64,000 bases of DNA from Rhizobium sp. 11515TR (GCF_002277895.1 NZ_CP022998.1:1717501-1781500); one strand, 5' to 3'; positions 45,400 to 54,743 are shown, numbered from the stretch's first letter. Program-made: numbers and translations. Notes: generated from the sequence alone by a model not told the origin.

Positions 45400-47715
45400 T
45401 CAGTTCTGATCCGGGATGCGGATTGCGATCACCGTGCCGATGCCTTCGCGCGAGCGGATGCGCATGCGGCCGTGATGCAACGCAGTCAGCGATCTGGAAA
45501 TAGCAAGCCCCAGGCCCGAGCCTCCCTTGCTCTTCGCATATTGGCTTTGCACCTGTTCGAAGGGCTGGCCGATCTTGCCGAGCGCCGATTTCGGAATGCC
45601 GATACCGGTGTCGGCGATGACGAGCATGACGGCATCGTCGACCCTGCGTGTGCGAACCGCGATGCGGCCGCCGTCATTGGTGAATTTCACGGCATTGGAG
45701 AGCAGGTTTAGCACGATCTGCTTCATCGCCCGCCGGTCGGCATTGAGCTTGATCTCGGAGGAAATATCCTGCTCGACGAGAATGTTCTTCTGCGCGGCCG
45801 GAATGCGGGTGAAGCGCAGGCATTCCTCAATGAGCGGTGCGAGATTGATCCGCTCGCAGGAGAGCTTCATATGCCCGGCTTCGATCTTCGACATGTCGAG
45901 AATGTCGTTGATGACGTTGAGCAGATGCTTGCCGCTGTCGTGAATGTCCTTAGCATATTCGTTGTAGCGGGCCGAGCCGAGCGGACCGAACATCTGGTCC
46001 TGCAGGATTTCCGAGAAGCCGAGAATGGCGTTGAGCGGCGTGCGCAGTTCATGCGACATGTTGGCGAGGAATTCCGATTTGGCCCTGTTGGCGGCTTCGG
46101 CGCGCTCCTTCTCGACGAGATAATTGGCGTTGGCGGTCGAAAGCTCCGCCTTCTGCTTCTCCAGAATCTGCCGCGATGCGGAGAGATCATTGATCGTTGC
46201 CATCAGCCGGCGCTCGGAGTCGCGAAGGCGCTCCTGATTGCGCTTGAGCTGTGTGATGTCGGTACCGACGGAGACAAGGCCACCGTCGCGGGTGCGACGC
46301 TCATTGATCTGCAGCCAGCGCTCGTCGGCGAGCTGCACCTCCGTCGTCTGCGAATGATTGGAGCGGCCGGGATCGACGATGCGGCGCTCGATGACCGGTC
46401 GTGCCGCAGCGGCATTGACGACGGCGCGCTCGGTGCCGGGAACGAGCACATTGTCGGGCAGACCATAAGCCTGCTGGAAATGCGCGTTGCACATGACCAA
46501 GCGATCGTTCTTGTCCCACAGCACGAAGGCTTCGGAGGTGCATTCGATAGCATCGGCCAGGCGCTGGTCGGCCTCCGCATAGCGTTGCGCCAGGCGGTGC
46601 TGTTCAGTCACGTCCATCGCGATGCCGATCATGTGGACGCGGCCGGAATTGGTGCGGATTACCTGGGCGCGGGCGCGCATCCAGACATAATGCCCTTTGG
46701 CGTGGCGAATGCGCAGGATCTGGTCCACCTGGCCGGCATTGCCCCGGGTGACTGTGCGGGCAAGCATATGCAGGCTGTTATCATCCGGATGCATCAGCCG
46801 GGCCGCATCTGTGAAGGCGAGCGGCTTATCGGCGACCGGCAGCCCGAGCATGTCGTACATCGACCGCGACCAGAAGAATTGGCGGCTGGTGAAATCGAAA
46901 TCCCAGAGGCCGCAGCGTCCGCGCGACAGTGCGGTCTCGACCCGCAGGTTGGATTCGAGGAAGATCTCGTCGGCGTCCCGGGCGCGTTTCACCTGCGTAT
47001 AATAGGCGTAGAGGATGACGAGCAGGATGGAGGATATACCGGCAAACAGCGTCACATTGAGCGTCAGCTCGTCGCGCCAGAGCTTGTCGATTTGATCCAT
47101 AGAGGCGGCCGACAGAATGAAATCACCCTTGTCGCCGATCAGGGAAATGGCTGCGTAGTAGGGCTCGCCGCCGATCATGGTTTCGATCACATCGGCATGG
47201 TCGCCAAAACTGCGGATGGCCGTCACTTCCGGAAAGAAATCGGAGACAAGCATGCCGATATAGCCAGAGCCGGCGGCTGACGAGCCGAACACCCGGCCGC
47301 TCGCCTGCACCAACAGGACGAAGGCGCCGGCGTCCAGTCGATCCTGCGGCAGATAAGAGGCCAGCCTCCGTTCTGCGCCGCTGCGGTCCCCGGCCTGGAA
47401 CAGGCTGGCGTCATTCGAAAAGGCGGCAGATGCGGCGGCGATAGAAAGAGAGGTGGTGCGGCGGGCGGAGGCCGCCATCCGGCTATGCTCCGTGATCATG
47501 CCAAAAAAATGCGAGGCGGCAACGACCATCAGGAAGGAAACGATGAGGACGGGAATGATGCGTTTGAGAATATGTTCCGTCTGCGGAAAACGACGCGAAA
47601 TCGTCTCCATTCGCACTCCGGTTCGATCGGTAACGCCGCTGTGCCAGGATTTCAGACCGTCGAAATTAACACGCAGCCGTCCATCGGCCGCGGTTGCCCG
47701 CCGCACGTCCACCAT
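45400..47715 (-). CDS. pleC: PAS-containing sensor histidine kinase, PleC-like
   Basis: A kinase of 771 residues (or 736 if ATG 47610-47608, which has a better GGAG, is used). Two helices (about 52-72 and 218-240, long numbering) enclose a periplasmic domain. Two PAS domains follow (RCGLWDFDFTSRQFFWSRSMYDML and ECTSEAFVLWDKNDRLVMCNAHF), then a coiled-coil and HisKA with His555 in ANMSHELRTPLNAILGFSEIL, and ATPase motifs NLLSNAVKFTN, DTGIGIP, GSGLGLAIS. It belongs to the PleC/DivJ class that acts on DivK; from memory the S. meliloti pleC gene is also beside glnE. In Caulobacter PleC is mainly a DivK phosphatase. The name is well supported by class and context. Confidence 0.85.
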   Translation of the reverse strand: MVDVRRATAADGRLRVNFDGLKSWHSGVTDRTGVRMETISRRFPQTEHILKRIIPVLIVSFLMVVAASHFFGMITEHSRMAASARRTTSLSIAAASAAFSNDASLFQAGDRSGAERRLASYLPQDRLDAGAFVLLVQASGRVFGSSAAGSGYIGMLVSDFFPEVTAIRSFGDHADVIETMIGGEPYYAAISLIGDKGDFILSAASMDQIDKLWRDELTLNVTLFAGISSILLVILYAYYTQVKRARDADEIFLESNLRVETALSRGRCGLWDFDFTSRQFFWSRSMYDMLGLPVADKPLAFTDAARLMHPDDNSLHMLARTVTRGNAGQVDQILRIRHAKGHYVWMRARAQVIRTNSGRVHMIGIAMDVTEQHRLAQRYAEADQRLADAIECTSEAFVLWDKNDRLVMCNAHFQQAYGLPDNVLVPGTERAVVNAAAARPVIERRIVDPGRSNHSQTTEVQLADERWLQINERRTRDGGLVSVGTDITQLKRNQERLRDSERRLMATINDLSASRQILEKQKAELSTANANYLVEKERAEAANRAKSEFLANMSHELRTPLNAILGFSEILQDQMFGPLGSARYNEYAKDIHDSGKHLLNVINDILDMSKIEAGHMKLSCERINLAPLIEECLRFTRIPAAQKNILVEQDISSEIKLNADRRAMKQIVLNLLSNAVKFTNDGGRIAVRTRRVDDAVMLVIADTGIGIPKSALGKIGQPFEQVQSQYAKSKGGSGLGLAISRSLTALHHGRMRIRSREGIGTVIAIRIPDQN

Positions 47716-47944
47716 CGCTTTAGCCTTGTCCCTCGTGTGATTCGCTGCGCCGCTCGCCCGAATCTGCCTTAATGAATCATTCGTGATTCGGCTTGTCCAG
47801 AGGGTGCGGTAAAACTTTCTTAACCATCTGCGATTTCAGCATATTTTACACACGCAGCGGTAAATTGCGTGCGTTCGGGACTCGTTGAAGCTGAAAAGGC
47901 CGATGCAAATCAGCCTTTGAAATCGGCACGCTGAGCGATCGAAA

Positions 47945-50593
47945 TCACTCTTTGAGGATACGCTCGACAATATCGCGCACGTCGGTCGAAAGACCGCCTG
48001 CGCGCTCGATCCGCATCAGCGCCGAGCGGGCATGGTCGGCCCGCACCGGTTCCAGCAGGCGCCAGGAACGCATCGAAGTCAGGATGCGGGCCGCAAGCTG
48101 CGGGTTGCGCTGATCGATCTCGAGGATCTGGTCGGCCAGGAAATTGTATCCTGCACCATCTGCGCGGCCGAAGCCGGTGGGGTTGGCGAAGGCGAAAGTG
48201 CCAACCAGCGCACGCACGCGGTTCGGATTGGTGTGCTTGAACAGCGGTGTCCCCATGAGTAGCCGAATGCGTTCCAACGCCCCGGCGCCGGGAATCGCCG
48301 CCTGAATGGCGAGCCACTTGTCGATGACGAGCGCATTGTCGGCGAAGCGGTCGCGGAAATGCGCAAGCGCTGCCGCCGCCTCAGCAGTATCCGGGAAGCG
48401 TTGGGCCAGAATGGTCAGCGCCGCACTGAGATCGGTCATGTTGTTCGCAGCATCGTAGGCCGCTTTGGCTCGCGCTGGCGTCTCGTCCGACTGCGACAGG
48501 TAGCTCAGAGCCGCATTGCGCAAGGCTCGACGCCCGGCGCTTGCGGCATCCGGGGTGAAGTGACCCGGCGTTTGCATGCCGTCATAGAGCGCGGCGAACA
48601 CACCCTGTCCAGCCACGGCGATCCGCCTGATGATTGTCTGGCGTGCGGCATGAATGGCATCCGGGTCGTTATTGCCGCCGAGTTCGCGAGCAATATCGGA
48701 TTCGCTCGGCAAGGTAAGGACCTGAGCGCGGAACGCCGGCTCCAGACTGTCGTCGGCGGCGGCTGCGAGCAGTGCGTCGGTGAAGGCCGGATCACAGGTG
48801 ATCTCGACGCCCTGGCGTGCATCGCGGGCGGCTTGCAGGAGGTTCGGCAGGCCGAGGTCGATCAGCGCCTGCCAACGGGCGAAATGATCAGTCTCGTGAC
48901 GGGCGATCAGAGCGAGATCGCCGGCGCTCTGGCTGAACTGCAGGTTGATCGGCGTCGAGAAGCTGCGATTGAGTGACAGAACCGGCCGCTGAGGAATGCC
49001 GTGGAATGTCACCGTTTGCGTCTGCTTCGTCAGGTGCAATACGTCGCCGGTCAGCTCGGCTCCTGTGACGGATGCCGGCGTGATGATGGCACCGTCTTCA
49101 GCAAGCAAGCCCATGCGTAACGGAATATGCATCGGCTTCTTCACGGTCTGGCCCGGCGTTGCCGGCACCATCTGCTCGAGCGAGAGGGTGAATGTCTTGG
49201 CATCGGCGTCATAAGCGCCAGATGCGGTGACGAGGGGCGTACCGGCCTGATGATACCAAAGTGAGAATTGCGTGAGATCGCGGCCGCTGACATCTTCGAA
49301 GCATTTGACGAAATCTTCGATCGTCACGGCCTGTCCGTCATGCCGATCGAAATAGAGGTCCATGCCCTTCTTGAAGAGATCGCGGCCAAGCAGCGTCGCG
49401 ATCATGCGTGTGACCTCGCTGCCCTTCTCATAGACAGTCGTCGTATAGAAGTTGTTGATTTCACGGTATGTCGTCGGCCGTACCGGATGAGCAAGCGGCC
49501 CGCTATCCTCCGGAAACTGCTCCGATTTCAAGTGTCGGACTTCGGCGATGCGCTTGACGGGGCGCGAACGCTGGTCGGCGGAAAACTCGTGATCGCGATA
49601 GACGGTGAGGCCTTCCTTGAGGCAGAGCTGAAACCAGTCACGGCAGGTGATGCGATTGCCCGTCCAGTTGTGGAAATATTCGTGCGCGATGATGGCTTCG
49701 ATATTGGCGTAATCGGCGTCGGTCGCCGTCTCGGGATCGGCGAGCACATATTTGTCGTTGAAGACGTTGAGACCCTTGTTCTCCATCGCCCCCATATTGA
49801 AGTCCGATACGGCGACGATCATGAAAATGTCGAGATCGTATTCGCGGCCGAACCGCTCTTCGTCCCACTTCATCGAGCGCTTCAGCGCATCCATGGCGTA
49901 GGTCGCACGCGGCTCCTTGCCGTGTTCGACATAGATCTTCAGTGCGACCTCACGGCCGGATAGCGTTGTGAACGTGTCTTCGACGACACCAAGATCGCCG
50001 GCGACGAGCGCGAAGAGATAGCTCGGCTTCGGATGCGGATCGAACCAGGCGGCGAAATGCCTGCCTTCGCCATAGCTGGCGCCGCCGAGGAAATTGCCGT
50101 TCGACAGCAGCAGCGGATTGGCGGCCTTGTCGGCGATGATGTTGACCGTATAGGGGGCAAGAACATCCGGCCGGTCGGGGAAATAGGTGATGCGGCGGAA
50201 GCCTTCGGCCTCGCACTGCGTGCAATAAATGCCGCCGGTGCGGTAGAGGCCCATCAGCTGGGTGTTGGCTTCCGGGTTGATGACGGTCGTGATCGTCAGC
50301 TCGAAAGGCGTGCTTTCCGGCAGATCGCGAACCGTGAGGCTCTCGGGCGTGGTGTCATATTGCGCGGCAGGCAGCTCCGCCTGATCGAGCAGCAGGCCGG
50401 AGAGGACCAGCTCATCGCCATCCAGCACCAGCGGTGCCTTGGGATCGATACCTTCGCGGCGATGGAAGATCAGCCGCGCCTCCACCTTGGTCTCGGTCGG
50501 ATGCAGATCGAAGGTGAGGTCCACGCGTTCCAGAACGAAGTCGGTGGGGCGATAGTCTGCCAGATTGACGATCTGGCCGGTGTCTGTACGCAT
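47945..50593 (-). CDS. pepN: Aminopeptidase N (M1 family)
   Basis: An 882-residue zinc metalloprotease that removes N-terminal residues from peptides in the cytoplasm. The exopeptidase motif MGAMENKGLNVFND lies near residue 264, and the zinc motif HEYFHNWTGNRITCRDW near 300, with the third ligand Glu in LKEGLTVYRDHEF. The C-terminal helical domain is of the E. coli PepN type (DUF3458). ATG 50593-50591 begins the family sequence (MRTDTGQIVNLADYRP). Monocistronic on the minus strand, 229 bases from pleC. Confidence 0.95.
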   Translation of the reverse strand: MRTDTGQIVNLADYRPTDFVLERVDLTFDLHPTETKVEARLIFHRREGIDPKAPLVLDGDELVLSGLLLDQAELPAAQYDTTPESLTVRDLPESTPFELTITTVINPEANTQLMGLYRTGGIYCTQCEAEGFRRITYFPDRPDVLAPYTVNIIADKAANPLLLSNGNFLGGASYGEGRHFAAWFDPHPKPSYLFALVAGDLGVVEDTFTTLSGREVALKIYVEHGKEPRATYAMDALKRSMKWDEERFGREYDLDIFMIVAVSDFNMGAMENKGLNVFNDKYVLADPETATDADYANIEAIIAHEYFHNWTGNRITCRDWFQLCLKEGLTVYRDHEFSADQRSRPVKRIAEVRHLKSEQFPEDSGPLAHPVRPTTYREINNFYTTTVYEKGSEVTRMIATLLGRDLFKKGMDLYFDRHDGQAVTIEDFVKCFEDVSGRDLTQFSLWYHQAGTPLVTASGAYDADAKTFTLSLEQMVPATPGQTVKKPMHIPLRMGLLAEDGAIITPASVTGAELTGDVLHLTKQTQTVTFHGIPQRPVLSLNRSFSTPINLQFSQSAGDLALIARHETDHFARWQALIDLGLPNLLQAARDARQGVEITCDPAFTDALLAAAADDSLEPAFRAQVLTLPSESDIARELGGNNDPDAIHAARQTIIRRIAVAGQGVFAALYDGMQTPGHFTPDAASAGRRALRNAALSYLSQSDETPARAKAAYDAANNMTDLSAALTILAQRFPDTAEAAAALAHFRDRFADNALVIDKWLAIQAAIPGAGALERIRLLMGTPLFKHTNPNRVRALVGTFAFANPTGFGRADGAGYNFLADQILEIDQRNPQLAARILTSMRSWRLLEPVRADHARSALMRIERAGGLSTDVRDIVERILKE

Positions 50594-51062
50594 GGTCTAT
50601 CCTGATCAGGCTATGCTGTGGCGGGCACAGTCCGAAGCCCTCCTCCGGACTGAAAGTGCCGCATCATTACACCGAAATCTGAACCAAAGTTAAAGTCATA
50701 TCGCAATGCCGATATGTTTTGTTATGGCACAATAAGTATTCGCTCGCCGCGCCGTTCACAATTCAGCTATTCGAATGAAAAGTGGCAGCTCTGCGCCTGC
50801 ATTTGCAGACCGGCAGTACAATTGCTACCATAACGCTCAGGTGGATCATCATGACTGCATTGCTGTTAGATGCGCGCCGTTACGGTCGGGAAACAATAAT
50901 TTAAAGTAAATTATTTGTTTAACCCCTTGCGATATAAGAGCACTTGCATAACTATAGCATGCTATTAGGTGTCGGAATTATGATCGATTCCGATGATTTC
51001 GTTCACAAAAATGAAACATCCACTTTCTGTTGCTTTTTAAGAAGGGCACCCAGGAGGCCCGA
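50594..51062. other. Intergenic region between pepN and a TTG-started gene
   Basis: A 469-base AT-rich gap with divergent genes. A 17-codon frame at 50851-50904 follows AGGTGG and could be a leader peptide, but nothing else supports it. AATTTAAAGTAAATTA near 50900 is a partly symmetric AT-rich site. No RNA gene recognised. Confidence 0.4.
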
Positions 51063-51914
51063 TTGAGTTTTCCCATCGAGCAACTTGCTCGTCATCCCAA
51101 GTTCGTAGCATCCTTAAGTTTTCTCTCCGAGACATTGCGTAACCGCTATGACAGCGCCCCGAGGGTTGCGCGCATGCTCGCCTCACATCAGCGCTGGCTT
51201 TTGACCCAGGCCGCCTATGCGCTTCATCTCGAATATGATCCGGGGATTCCGGGCTCGGGGCTGACCGTCGTTGCCCTGCGCAACCTCATCACGCACTACC
51301 GCATCGCCAGTCGCAACACGGTCCTGAGTTTCGTCGAGGAACTGCTGACCTACCGCTTCCTGGAGTTGGCTCCCGGACCCGCCCGCCGTCCGCGCCGCTA
51401 CGTGCCGACGGAAATCAGCTACACGGCGATGTTCGGCTGGTATCTCGCCAATCTGGCCGCGCTCGATCTCCTTGACGATGGCAGCCGTGCAGCTGCGCTG
51501 GTCGCTTCGCCGATGCTGATGGATCTGGCGCAGCCGCGCATGACCCGCAATTGTCTGGCCGCCGACATCTGGCGCGAACCGCCGGAAAGCGTCGGCCTAT
51601 TTCTCTGGACGGAATCCGGCGGTCTTGTTGTCGATCATATCGTGTCCAGGCTGGATCTCAGTGGAGAAGTCGGCGATCGAATCGATATCGGTCATGTCGA
51701 TGCCCGCGCTCTGGCCGCGCATTTTATGATATCGCGCACCCATCTGCAGCGTATCCTGCGCAAATCTGCCGATCGCGGAGACATCGGCTGGCATGACGAA
51801 CCCAAGAAGACGCGTATGTGGATATCGCGCAATTTTCTCGATCAGTATTGCGGATGGCAGGCCGTAAAATTGGCGGCGGTCGATGAGGCTTTCGCCTGGG
51901 CGCGGTCCGCCTAG
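51063..51914 (+). CDS. Hypothetical protein with two possible winged-helix regions, TTG start
   Basis: A 283-residue soluble protein. Residues about 70-110 (TVVALRNLITHYRIASRNTVLSFVEELLTYRFLEL) and 215-260 (DARALAAHFMISRTHLQRILRKSADRGDIGWH) each look like a helix-turn-helix with wing, so a DNA-binding regulator is likely; the middle is helical and hydrophobic in places. TTG 51063 is chosen because a full AGGAGG lies five bases ahead of it. I do not recognise the family. It is divergent from pepN and convergent with two small ORFs. Confidence 0.7.
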   Translation: MSFPIEQLARHPKFVASLSFLSETLRNRYDSAPRVARMLASHQRWLLTQAAYALHLEYDPGIPGSGLTVVALRNLITHYRIASRNTVLSFVEELLTYRFLELAPGPARRPRRYVPTEISYTAMFGWYLANLAALDLLDDGSRAAALVASPMLMDLAQPRMTRNCLAADIWREPPESVGLFLWTESGGLVVDHIVSRLDLSGEVGDRIDIGHVDARALAAHFMISRTHLQRILRKSADRGDIGWHDEPKKTRMWISRNFLDQYCGWQAVKLAAVDEAFAWARSA

Positions 51915-51947
51915 AGTGCAAGGACTCTCGGATCCGCCCGCAAAAGC

Positions 51948-52112
51948 TCAAAGCGGAATGCTGGTCGCGACGATCCGGGCAGCGCTTGTGCTGCGGCACT
52001 CGTCCTTGTGAAAATTGCGTGCGCGCTCGAATTCCTCGGCGGCCCGCACCGCAGAGCCGATATGGCCGACGGAATCGAGCAGAGCGATGAATGAACGCAA
52101 ACCTGAAGACAT
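51948..52112 (-). CDS. Small hypothetical protein (54 residues)
   Basis: A 54-residue ORF, MSSGLRSFIALLDSVGHIG..., with an amphipathic helix pattern (SFIALLDSVGHIGSAVRAAEEFERARNF) and one cysteine. ATG 52112-52110 follows AGGA at nine bases on the minus strand. It lies 59 bases after another small minus-strand ORF that has a recognisable promoter, so the two may form an operon. Codon usage resembles the neighbouring genes. Function unknown; I do not recognise it. Confidence 0.55.
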   Translation of the reverse strand: MSSGLRSFIALLDSVGHIGSAVRAAEEFERARNFHKDECRSTSAARIVATSIPL

Positions 52113-52171
52113 GATGGAAATCCTGATATTTGAACGTTACGCTGGATCGCCCGGCAATTCGCGCCCGCAGG

Positions 52172-52363
52172 TCAGCAGGCGCGGAAATCGGCGAAAATGG
52201 CCGTCGGGCGGCTGATGCGGGCGGAGATGCCGGTGCCTCGTGCGGTCATCTGCTCATTGGCAGCAATGCCGAGATTGCGATGGCCGTTTATGGCGCGCAC
52301 AGGCTCAATGGCGCGGCGCAGGGTGTCAAACCCGCAGTGAATAGGGCGAAAACGTGCAGTCAT
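52172..52363 (-). CDS. Small hypothetical protein (63 residues)
   Basis: A 63-residue basic ORF, MTARFRPIHCGFDTLRRAI..., with no acidic stretch and no membrane segment. ATG 52363-52361 follows AAAGGAACC at suitable spacing; a longer frame to 52435 would run through the promoter. Upstream lies a promoter-like pair and a palindrome. It is followed by the 54-residue ORF. I recognise no family, and a shadow ORF is not excluded. Confidence 0.5.
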   Translation of the reverse strand: MTARFRPIHCGFDTLRRAIEPVRAINGHRNLGIAANEQMTARGTGISARISRPTAIFADFRAC

Positions 52364-52401
52364 TGCCTTGGTTCCTTTCGAATTCCTCCCAAGACAACCT
52401 T

Positions 52402-52430
52402 TATATTGCAGTGCAACATAGATTCTGCAA
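52402..52430 (-). promoter_or_regulatory. Promoter with overlapping palindrome upstream of two small ORFs
   Basis: On the minus strand, TTGCAG (52430-52425) and AATATA (52407-52402) are separated by 17 bases, a good sigma-70 spacing, about 40 bases before ATG 52363. The palindrome TTGCA-G-TGCAA (52406-52416) overlaps the -10 side and could bind a repressor. Function inferred from sequence only. Confidence 0.45.
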
Positions 52431-52501
52431 CGCACAGCAAAAGAAGACTGACATGCAAAAAATGCATAACTTGTGTCATTCTTCGTTAATGGCTGTCGAA
52501 A

Positions 52502-53398
52502 TTAGCCTAATATTTCAGCGGCGACATAATTCTTGAAGGCTAGAAGATCGCTCCAGGCCAGACGTTTATTGATCGGCGCGGTCAGCAGTTCCTGCGGATG
52601 CAGGCTGGCGATAGCGGGGATGGTTCGGCCGAGAATGCTGATTTCCCGCCACTGTCCGCGCAATCCATGGATGGTTTCGCCGCCGCCGAAAAAGTGGCGG
52701 GCGGTGAAATTACCGAGCAGCAGCAGAGCCTTCGGCTCGGCAAGCGCAATCTGCCGTTCTATGAACGGACGACATATCTCGATTTCCGCCGGAGAAGGGG
52801 CGCGATTGCCCGGCGGCCGCCACGGAATGACGTTGGTGAGCAGGATCTCATCGCGCTGCAGGCCGATGGCGGCGAGCATCCTGTCGAGTAACTGTCCTGC
52901 GCGGCCGGCAAACGGCGCCCCCTCGCGATCATCGTCGGCGCTCGGCATCGGCCCGATCACCATGATCCGGCCCTCCGGCGTGCCGCTCGCGAAGATCGTC
53001 GAACGAGCGCTGTTCTTGAGATTGCAGCCATTGAAGGCTTCGATCGCAGTCTTCAACTCACCGAGAGAACGCGCACTTTCGGCCGCGAATCGGGCCTGCT
53101 CCACGGCTTGCTCGTCGGGAATGGCCGGCGTGGCGCGCGGCGCTGTTACCGTAGCAGGAGGTGTCGCCCGCTTTGCGGCGGGGCGACGCTCGGGCTGTGA
53201 CCGTGTGGCAGGTGCGGGTGCTGGTGCTTCGGCCCGTGGCTGCGTTGCGCGCGAGCCCTGCCGCGCGGCGCGCATCGCCTCGAATTCGGCAAACCGATCC
53301 ACCGACTCGTCTTCCAGTAGCCAATCAACGCCGGCATCCGCATGGAAATGCAGAAGGGCGGCAAGCTCGGCCGGTGTGAGGTCGTTGGCGGAAATCAT
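52502..53398 (-). CDS. Uracil-DNA glycosylase family protein (type 4/5-like), atypical motif
   Basis: A 298-residue protein. An N-terminal tail and a Pro/Ala/Arg-rich linker (residues about 45-95) precede the UDG fold: AFNGCNLKNSARSTIFASGTP near 120, the active-site block, APFAGRAGQLLDRMLAAIGL, LTNVIPWRPPGNRAPSPAEIEICRPF near 190 and SLHPQELL near 265. Related enzymes carry GEGPGxxED or GEAPGxxED at motif 1; here it is IGPMPSADDDREG, so a key Glu and Gly are replaced. Family members excise uracil from DNA, some with an Fe-S cluster. Activity of this one is uncertain. Confidence 0.85.
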   Translation of the reverse strand: MISANDLTPAELAALLHFHADAGVDWLLEDESVDRFAEFEAMRAARQGSRATQPRAEAPAPAPATRSQPERRPAAKRATPPATVTAPRATPAIPDEQAVEQARFAAESARSLGELKTAIEAFNGCNLKNSARSTIFASGTPEGRIMVIGPMPSADDDREGAPFAGRAGQLLDRMLAAIGLQRDEILLTNVIPWRPPGNRAPSPAEIEICRPFIERQIALAEPKALLLLGNFTARHFFGGGETIHGLRGQWREISILGRTIPAIASLHPQELLTAPINKRLAWSDLLAFKNYVAAEILG

Positions 53399-53453
53399 GC
53401 GCGAACTCTATCCAAAGCGGCGCAGGAACGAAAGGGCAGGGAACGGCGCGATC

Positions 53454-54743
53454 TCACGCCGTCCACTGGGCGATATCGTCACGCTCACCGATCAGGGCCA
53501 GCCCGTGGGCGATGGACAGCAATTCGCCGCCCGTCTCGATCCGCTCCTGGCCGAAGCGTTCCGTAAAGATGCGCCGTACTGCGGGAACGAAGGAGGTGCC
53601 GCCGGTGAGGAATACCTTGTCGATCGCATCGGGCGATGTGTTCGTCGTTGTCAGCACGTCATCCAGCGCCCCTTCGATGCGGACGAGGTCTTCTGCAATC
53701 CACGTCTCGAAATCGGCGCGGCGCACATGCTTGCGGCCGGCCTTGCCGAGCGGCGGGAAGTTGAATTCGGCCTCTTCCTCGCTCGAAAGCGCCATCTTCG
53801 TCGCCGATACGGCCTGATAGAGCGGATAGCCTTCGTCATGCTCGACGAGCTCGATGAAGGTCTCCAGCTTCTCCGGCTCGAGGCTGCTGCGCACCAGCGT
53901 CTTCAGGTCGGCATATTCGCGCGAGGTCTTGAAGATCGAAAGCTGGTTCCAGCGGCCGAAATTGGCGTAGTAGGAGGTCGGTACTTCCAGCAGCTTGTCG
54001 AAGCTCTTGAAGAAGCTGCCCTTGCCGATGGCCGGCGAGACGATGTTGTCGATCATCCGGAAATCGAAATGATCGCCGGCGATGCCGACACCGGAATGGC
54101 CGATCGGCGTCGCCGTCAGTTTGCCGCCGTGAGTCTCGAAACGGATGAGCGAATAGTCGGTCGTGCCGCCGCCGAAGTCGGCCACCAGCACGGTCGCATC
54201 CTTCTTCAGGTGCTGCGCGAAATAGAAGGCCGCCGCTACAGGTTCGTAAACGTAATGGATTTCCGGAAAGCCGAACCGTGCAAGAGCGGCATTGTAGCGC
54301 TCGGTCGCAAGGGCAGGGTTCGGATTGGCGCCGGCAAAATGCACCGGTCGGCCAGTGACGATGCGCGAAACATTCTCCGGCCATCCCTCGCCGGCGTAGG
54401 CGCGCAGACGGCGCACGAAGATCTCCATCAGATCCTCGAAGCTGTGGCGCTTGGCGTAGATCAGCGTGCCCTGGAAGAGCGCGCTTGCCGCAAAGGTCTT
54501 GATTGACTGCAGGAAGCGACAGTCGCCGGGATTGTCGATGAACTGCCGGATCGCCGCGTGCCCGGCCTCGACCTTGAGTGCGGCCGCGCCCAGCCCCGGA
54601 TCCTTCATGAAGGAGAGCGCAGTACGCATGCTGTCGGCGGTGCCGGCCGTGCTGTTGAAGGCGACCGATTGTGTCGCAGGTCCATCGGCCATCGCCAGAA
54701 CCGTGTTCGTCGTGCCGAAGTCGAAACCAAGCGCCCGAGCCAT
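53454..54743 (-). CDS. Hsp70-family protein (YegD-like)
   Basis: A 429-residue protein containing only the actin-like ATPase part of Hsp70. Phosphate-1 is GFDFGTTNTVLAM at residues 5-17, the phosphate-2 region VLVADFGGGTTDYSLIRF near 190-207 and the adenosine motif VFLTGGTSFVPAVRRIF near 385-400. It lacks the substrate-binding and lid domains of DnaK, as in YegD. The role of these proteins is not settled. ATG 54743-54741 follows a strong AAAGGAG; an open frame to 54803 is ignored. Confidence 0.9.
   Translation of the reverse strand: MARALGFDFGTTNTVLAMADGPATQSVAFNSTAGTADSMRTALSFMKDPGLGAAALKVEAGHAAIRQFIDNPGDCRFLQSIKTFAASALFQGTLIYAKRHSFEDLMEIFVRRLRAYAGEGWPENVSRIVTGRPVHFAGANPNPALATERYNAALARFGFPEIHYVYEPVAAAFYFAQHLKKDATVLVADFGGGTTDYSLIRFETHGGKLTATPIGHSGVGIAGDHFDFRMIDNIVSPAIGKGSFFKSFDKLLEVPTSYYANFGRWNQLSIFKTSREYADLKTLVRSSLEPEKLETFIELVEHDEGYPLYQAVSATKMALSSEEEAEFNFPPLGKAGRKHVRRADFETWIAEDLVRIEGALDDVLTTTNTSPDAIDKVFLTGGTSFVPAVRRIFTERFGQERIETGGELLSIAHGLALIGERDDIAQWTA

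Noticed and set aside
50851..50904. 17-codon frame after AGGTGG upstream of the TTG-started gene
   Set aside because: Too short to judge; it could be a leader peptide, but no attenuator stem or codon bias supports it.
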